DNA of 64,000 nt from Phaeodactylum tricornutum CCAP 1055/1 (lineage: Eukaryota; Bacillariophyta; Bacillariophyceae; Surirellales; Neidiaceae), in NCBI RefSeq assembly GCF_000150955.2, contig NC_011674.1:124001-188000 (forward strand), given 5' to 3'. Positions within the stretch are counted from its first letter, which is position 1. Each line of letters begins with the position of its first letter. The notes beneath the pieces were generated by a model, which saw nothing but the letters and a program-made list of their open reading frames with translations, was not told the DNA's origin and ran no database searches. This document shows positions 61,125 through 64,000 of the stretch, one piece after another. Made by a program: the position numbers and the translations under genes.

Positions 61125-63923
61125 TTATGCGAGACTTGATGGCAGCCGGTTCTTTCTTCTCCCATCTGTTTTCGTTGTACGTTTTGTTTTTCGGCGCTTG
61201 ACTGTTGAAGTAGCGGTCTTTGGTTTTCCCTGGAGCACTTTGCCCAACCGATCAATACGGTACTCTTTCTTCGTAAAAACGACCGTTTCGATGCCCGAAG
61301 GAAGGTCGATCAAGTCGTATCCATTTTCATCATTTTTTTCTTGCGATCGCCTTCTCATTGCAAGAACGCTCTCGACACTTTTTTGTCGTTCACCCTTGAG
61401 GTCCTGAACAATTCTATGTGGGTATGTTTCACCAAGGACGATACCGGCCATACGAAGATCACCTTCAAACGTCTGCCAAGGTCGCTGTAAGTATTGCAAT
61501 GGCAACGGAGAAAGCTCGGGGACCCATTTGCGAGTATATTCTCCGTATGGGTCTTGGGATGCATTCTCAGGACTCAAAACAAAATTCCACTGGTCGATGC
61601 CGCTCCGCCCAGCGTTCTGCCACATCATCGAATTGATCGCGCTATCGGCGTCGGCCAAAGTGTAGTGGAACCATTCTGCTCCTTTGGTCCAGTCGACTCG
61701 AAGATACTCGACAAGAAATGACGCGACAACCATCCGCACGGATTGGGTCAAGTAACCAGTTGTATAGAGTTCACGCATCCCAGCATCCACCAACGGATAG
61801 CCAGTCAACCCTCTCTTCCATGCATTGAATCTGCCTTTCTCTTCGTCACCCGTGACCCATTCCGATGCTTCATAGTGCTTGCGTATCGATCTGTCCCTCA
61901 TCTTTGGAAAACAGAATAGTTGATAGTACGCCAGCTCACGCCAGATTAGTCGACGGGCAAACGTTTTCTTCGCCTCAGGGCTCAGTGAGCTGTCCTCAAT
62001 CCTCCAGTATAGCTCTCGTGGTGATATGATACCAATACGAAGGTACACTGAAAGCTGCGAAGTCGCGTATTCCATGTCTGCCCGACTTCGGTCACTTTCA
62101 TACAGAGGTAGCCCTTTTATAAGAAAGTGGTCCAGTCTCCGCTGAGCCAAGTAATGTATCATTGGGAATCGCTCTCGAATGGGCTCATCCCACTTTGTGG
62201 AAGGCGGCACGGTCTCGAAGCCGAGTTCCTCGATGGGTACGGATTTACAGTCTTGCGGAGGCGGAGCGACGGAGTATAGGCAAGCCAGCGACTCTTTCAT
62301 CAAAATCGGTCGATCCGGTTTTCCAAGTTGCTTTTCGCAAGCCCTCTTAAACGGCATCAGCGTGCCCCAGTGACCACCATGAAACCCCTCGTCAAGTTCA
62401 AGTTTCTCGACATCGTAGAGTAGGGCCGATTGACATGCTACAGCTGCGATATCGAGTTGCTTCAAACTTGTGGCTCTGTGCCTCTCCATTTCCCTGCTTT
62501 CAGGTGTCATCTCGCGATTCCAATAGACTGCACTCGCGCCAATCTCAGAAGCAATTTTACAGAGCTCCGAAACACTGTCCGCCGTATTGCCGCACACCAG
62601 AGGTAGATTGATACTTTCTTGTGAAAGCTGTAGTGAAAGCTGGTGCAATGCTTCTTTCAACACGACTTGCAGGGCGCCACGAGCTCCCCAATGGTGGACC
62701 GGTACTTGCCATAGAAAAACCGGCAATACGTGGTTGTGATGGCAGGCCAACAGCAAGGCCTCGTTATCGTGAATTCGGATGTCATGAGTTCCAAAGAGAA
62801 CGACAGCTGGCCTTGATAAGGAATGCGCTTGGACCGCTGGTGCAAGGATCCGCTGTTTGCCACCATGGTCGCTATTCGACATCTTTTGCTTCTTGACGAG
62901 ATGTTCGTTTTTGCTTTGCGTCTTCCCGGTGGATTTTCGATTGTTTGCCACTGGATTGTCTTTGGGCGTACTATCGCCACTTTCGTCCTCGTCATCATCA
63001 CGTGCTTGTAGGATCGATTTGACCAATTCCAAATCACTTTCTTTCCGAACACCGGGAGCTTCGATCAGTGGTTGGACATTGTATTTGCGATGCAAACAAA
63101 GGAGGCGTACGACAATGTGTCGAGCCTGCTCGGGTCCTGCAAGGAAATTGTCCGACAAGTAGACGCCCTTCCATGGACGGAAGTTTTGCTGAGCAATTAA
63201 TTGCTTTGTGGGAAGAAATACACTAGCGGCTAGTTGAATCTCGTGCTTCTCACAAAGCGGTTGCAGCTTATGCAACGCTTTCTCCAGCAAATATGGGTCG
63301 GTACCAAACTGTAAATAAATCTTGCCGACCAGTCCCGACGCAATCTTTTGCTCCAAACGCAACCATTCATTATGGCGATCTTCTTGATCGGGAAAGAATG
63401 GATTATATGCCACGGCTACTTTGCGATCCGACCCCACTTCCTTCAATTTTTGCAATGCTACTGCAGAATTCCACTCCTCCGTCGACTGACTCCCCGAGAC
63501 GAGCAAAATAGTGTGTTCGTATGGCAACGACGACCAGAACTTTTGCAGTTTTTGAAAGTGATCCCGCGGTGAACCTCGCGAGACCTTTTGATTTTTGAGA
63601 GCATAGTGGACGCAAACGTCCGCATCCGGACACACGCTGCGAATCTGACTCGCCCAGTCCACCAAGGAATCGTCCTTGTGTTTGTTGACAACATTAAAGG
63701 CTTTCATGTCTTGCGATACTAGCCAAGTTACGCGTTTCTTTAATTCGTCTGAGGACTTGAAGAAGAGTTCGACTCGAACATTGTCGTGGTGGCTCATGAT
63801 GTTGGGGGCATGAACCGCCATCGGGCGTAAGAGAGAATGCGACGGTCGAGTCGTAAATGCCCGTGCTGGAGTGCGTAACAACGGGTAAAAGTGTAGGCTG
63901 ATTGCGAACCACTTTCGTAACAT
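61125..63923 (-). CDS. MTHFR-like domain fused to photolyase/cryptochrome, plastid-type leader
   Basis: A 932-residue protein from the first in-frame ATG at 63923. The leader ends TPARAFTTRPS, an ASAF-like plastid cue. Residues about 47-310 look like a TIM barrel of the methylenetetrahydrofolate reductase type (DADVCVHYALKNQ, HTILLVSGS, ASGLVGKIYLQFGTDPYLLE, IQLAASVFLP). After a Lys/Asp linker, about 371-860 is a photolyase/cryptochrome unit: VVLFGTHDIRIHDNEALLLA, RLIWRELAYYQLF, TGYPLVDAGMRELYTTGYL. The electron-transfer Trp residues appear present (W689, W745, W768), and the FAD-proximal position has Asn764, as in CPD photolyases rather than plant cryptochromes. Basic C-terminal tail. DNA repair or light sensing is not decided. 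Confidence 0.85.
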   Translation of the reverse strand: MLRKWFAISLHFYPLLRTPARAFTTRPSHSLLRPMAVHAPNIMSHHDNVRVELFFKSSDELKKRVTWLVSQDMKAFNVVNKHKDDSLVDWASQIRSVCPDADVCVHYALKNQKVSRGSPRDHFQKLQKFWSSLPYEHTILLVSGSQSTEEWNSAVALQKLKEVGSDRKVAVAYNPFFPDQEDRHNEWLRLEQKIASGLVGKIYLQFGTDPYLLEKALHKLQPLCEKHEIQLAASVFLPTKQLIAQQNFRPWKGVYLSDNFLAGPEQARHIVVRLLCLHRKYNVQPLIEAPGVRKESDLELVKSILQARDDDEDESGDSTPKDNPVANNRKSTGKTQSKNEHLVKKQKMSNSDHGGKQRILAPAVQAHSLSRPAVVLFGTHDIRIHDNEALLLACHHNHVLPVFLWQVPVHHWGARGALQVVLKEALHQLSLQLSQESINLPLVCGNTADSVSELCKIASEIGASAVYWNREMTPESREMERHRATSLKQLDIAAVACQSALLYDVEKLELDEGFHGGHWGTLMPFKRACEKQLGKPDRPILMKESLACLYSVAPPPQDCKSVPIEELGFETVPPSTKWDEPIRERFPMIHYLAQRRLDHFLIKGLPLYESDRSRADMEYATSQLSVYLRIGIISPRELYWRIEDSSLSPEAKKTFARRLIWRELAYYQLFCFPKMRDRSIRKHYEASEWVTGDEEKGRFNAWKRGLTGYPLVDAGMRELYTTGYLTQSVRMVVASFLVEYLRVDWTKGAEWFHYTLADADSAINSMMWQNAGRSGIDQWNFVLSPENASQDPYGEYTRKWVPELSPLPLQYLQRPWQTFEGDLRMAGIVLGETYPHRIVQDLKGERQKSVESVLAMRRRSQEKNDENGYDLIDLPSGIETVVFTKKEYRIDRLGKVLQGKPKTATSTVKRRKTKRTTKTDGRRKNRLPSSLA

Positions 63924-64000
63924 GACGAGCAAGAAGAAATCCCTGGACGAAATCTATGGAAGGTCAACGACGTCTCATAGCTTCCGATGCAAACTTTTAG

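Overview
The window is nuclear DNA of a stramenopile alga, most likely a pennate diatom; Phaeodactylum tricornutum is my best guess, from memory and not checked. The signs are compact genes on both strands, few and short GT-AG introns (46 to 119 bases), intergenic stretches of 0.1 to 2 kb, ASAF-like plastid signals (a signal peptide followed by Phe) on several proteins, a DUF6824 'LLGRGG' domain, and an SPX-MFS phosphate carrier. I saw no transposon, virus-like element, rRNA, tRNA or CRISPR array.

Layout. 0-5 kb: a partial type II membrane protein, two small related membrane proteins sharing a GTADG tail, and an atypical SDR. 5-12 kb: the spliceosomal WD40 protein PLRG1, a membrane-anchored LRR protein (2 exons) and an ABCG half-transporter (6 exons, one of them apparently a single base). 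12.5-19 kb: a lipid kinase with a plastid-type leader, an unknown small protein and a bestrophin-like DUF4239 protein. 19-31 kb: an ABC1/UbiB-type kinase, a probable thylakoid-lumen FKBP, a large unknown Lys-rich protein and a 5-exon TPR protein. 32-43 kb: the organelle tRNA-modifying enzyme MnmG/MTO1, a SAP-like membrane protein, a possible structured RNA, a head-to-head pair of related small nuclear proteins around a 175-bp tandem repeat, and a SET-domain protein. 43-52 kb: a fused double sugar epimerase, a DUF6824 protein and the SPX-MFS carrier. 52-64 kb: a Tudor-like/'WWNPIN' protein, a plant-type 3-ketoacyl-CoA synthase, ribosomal protein bL27, a zinc-finger-like protein and a fusion of an MTHFR-like domain to a photolyase/cryptochrome.

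The genes do not form one pathway; the window looks like ordinary gene-dense diatom chromosome. The observations most worth following are the 1-nt exon in the ABCG gene, the MTHFR-like/photolyase fusion, the pseudoenzyme-enzyme epimerase fusion, a recurrent intergenic element (TTACAGTT or TTGACTGT), a GC-rich hairpin-rich segment that may be an RNA gene, and two small paralogous protein families. Many reading frames had a non-ATG codon at their 5' end, so I chose the first in-frame ATG or an upstream exon; those choices are given in each entry.
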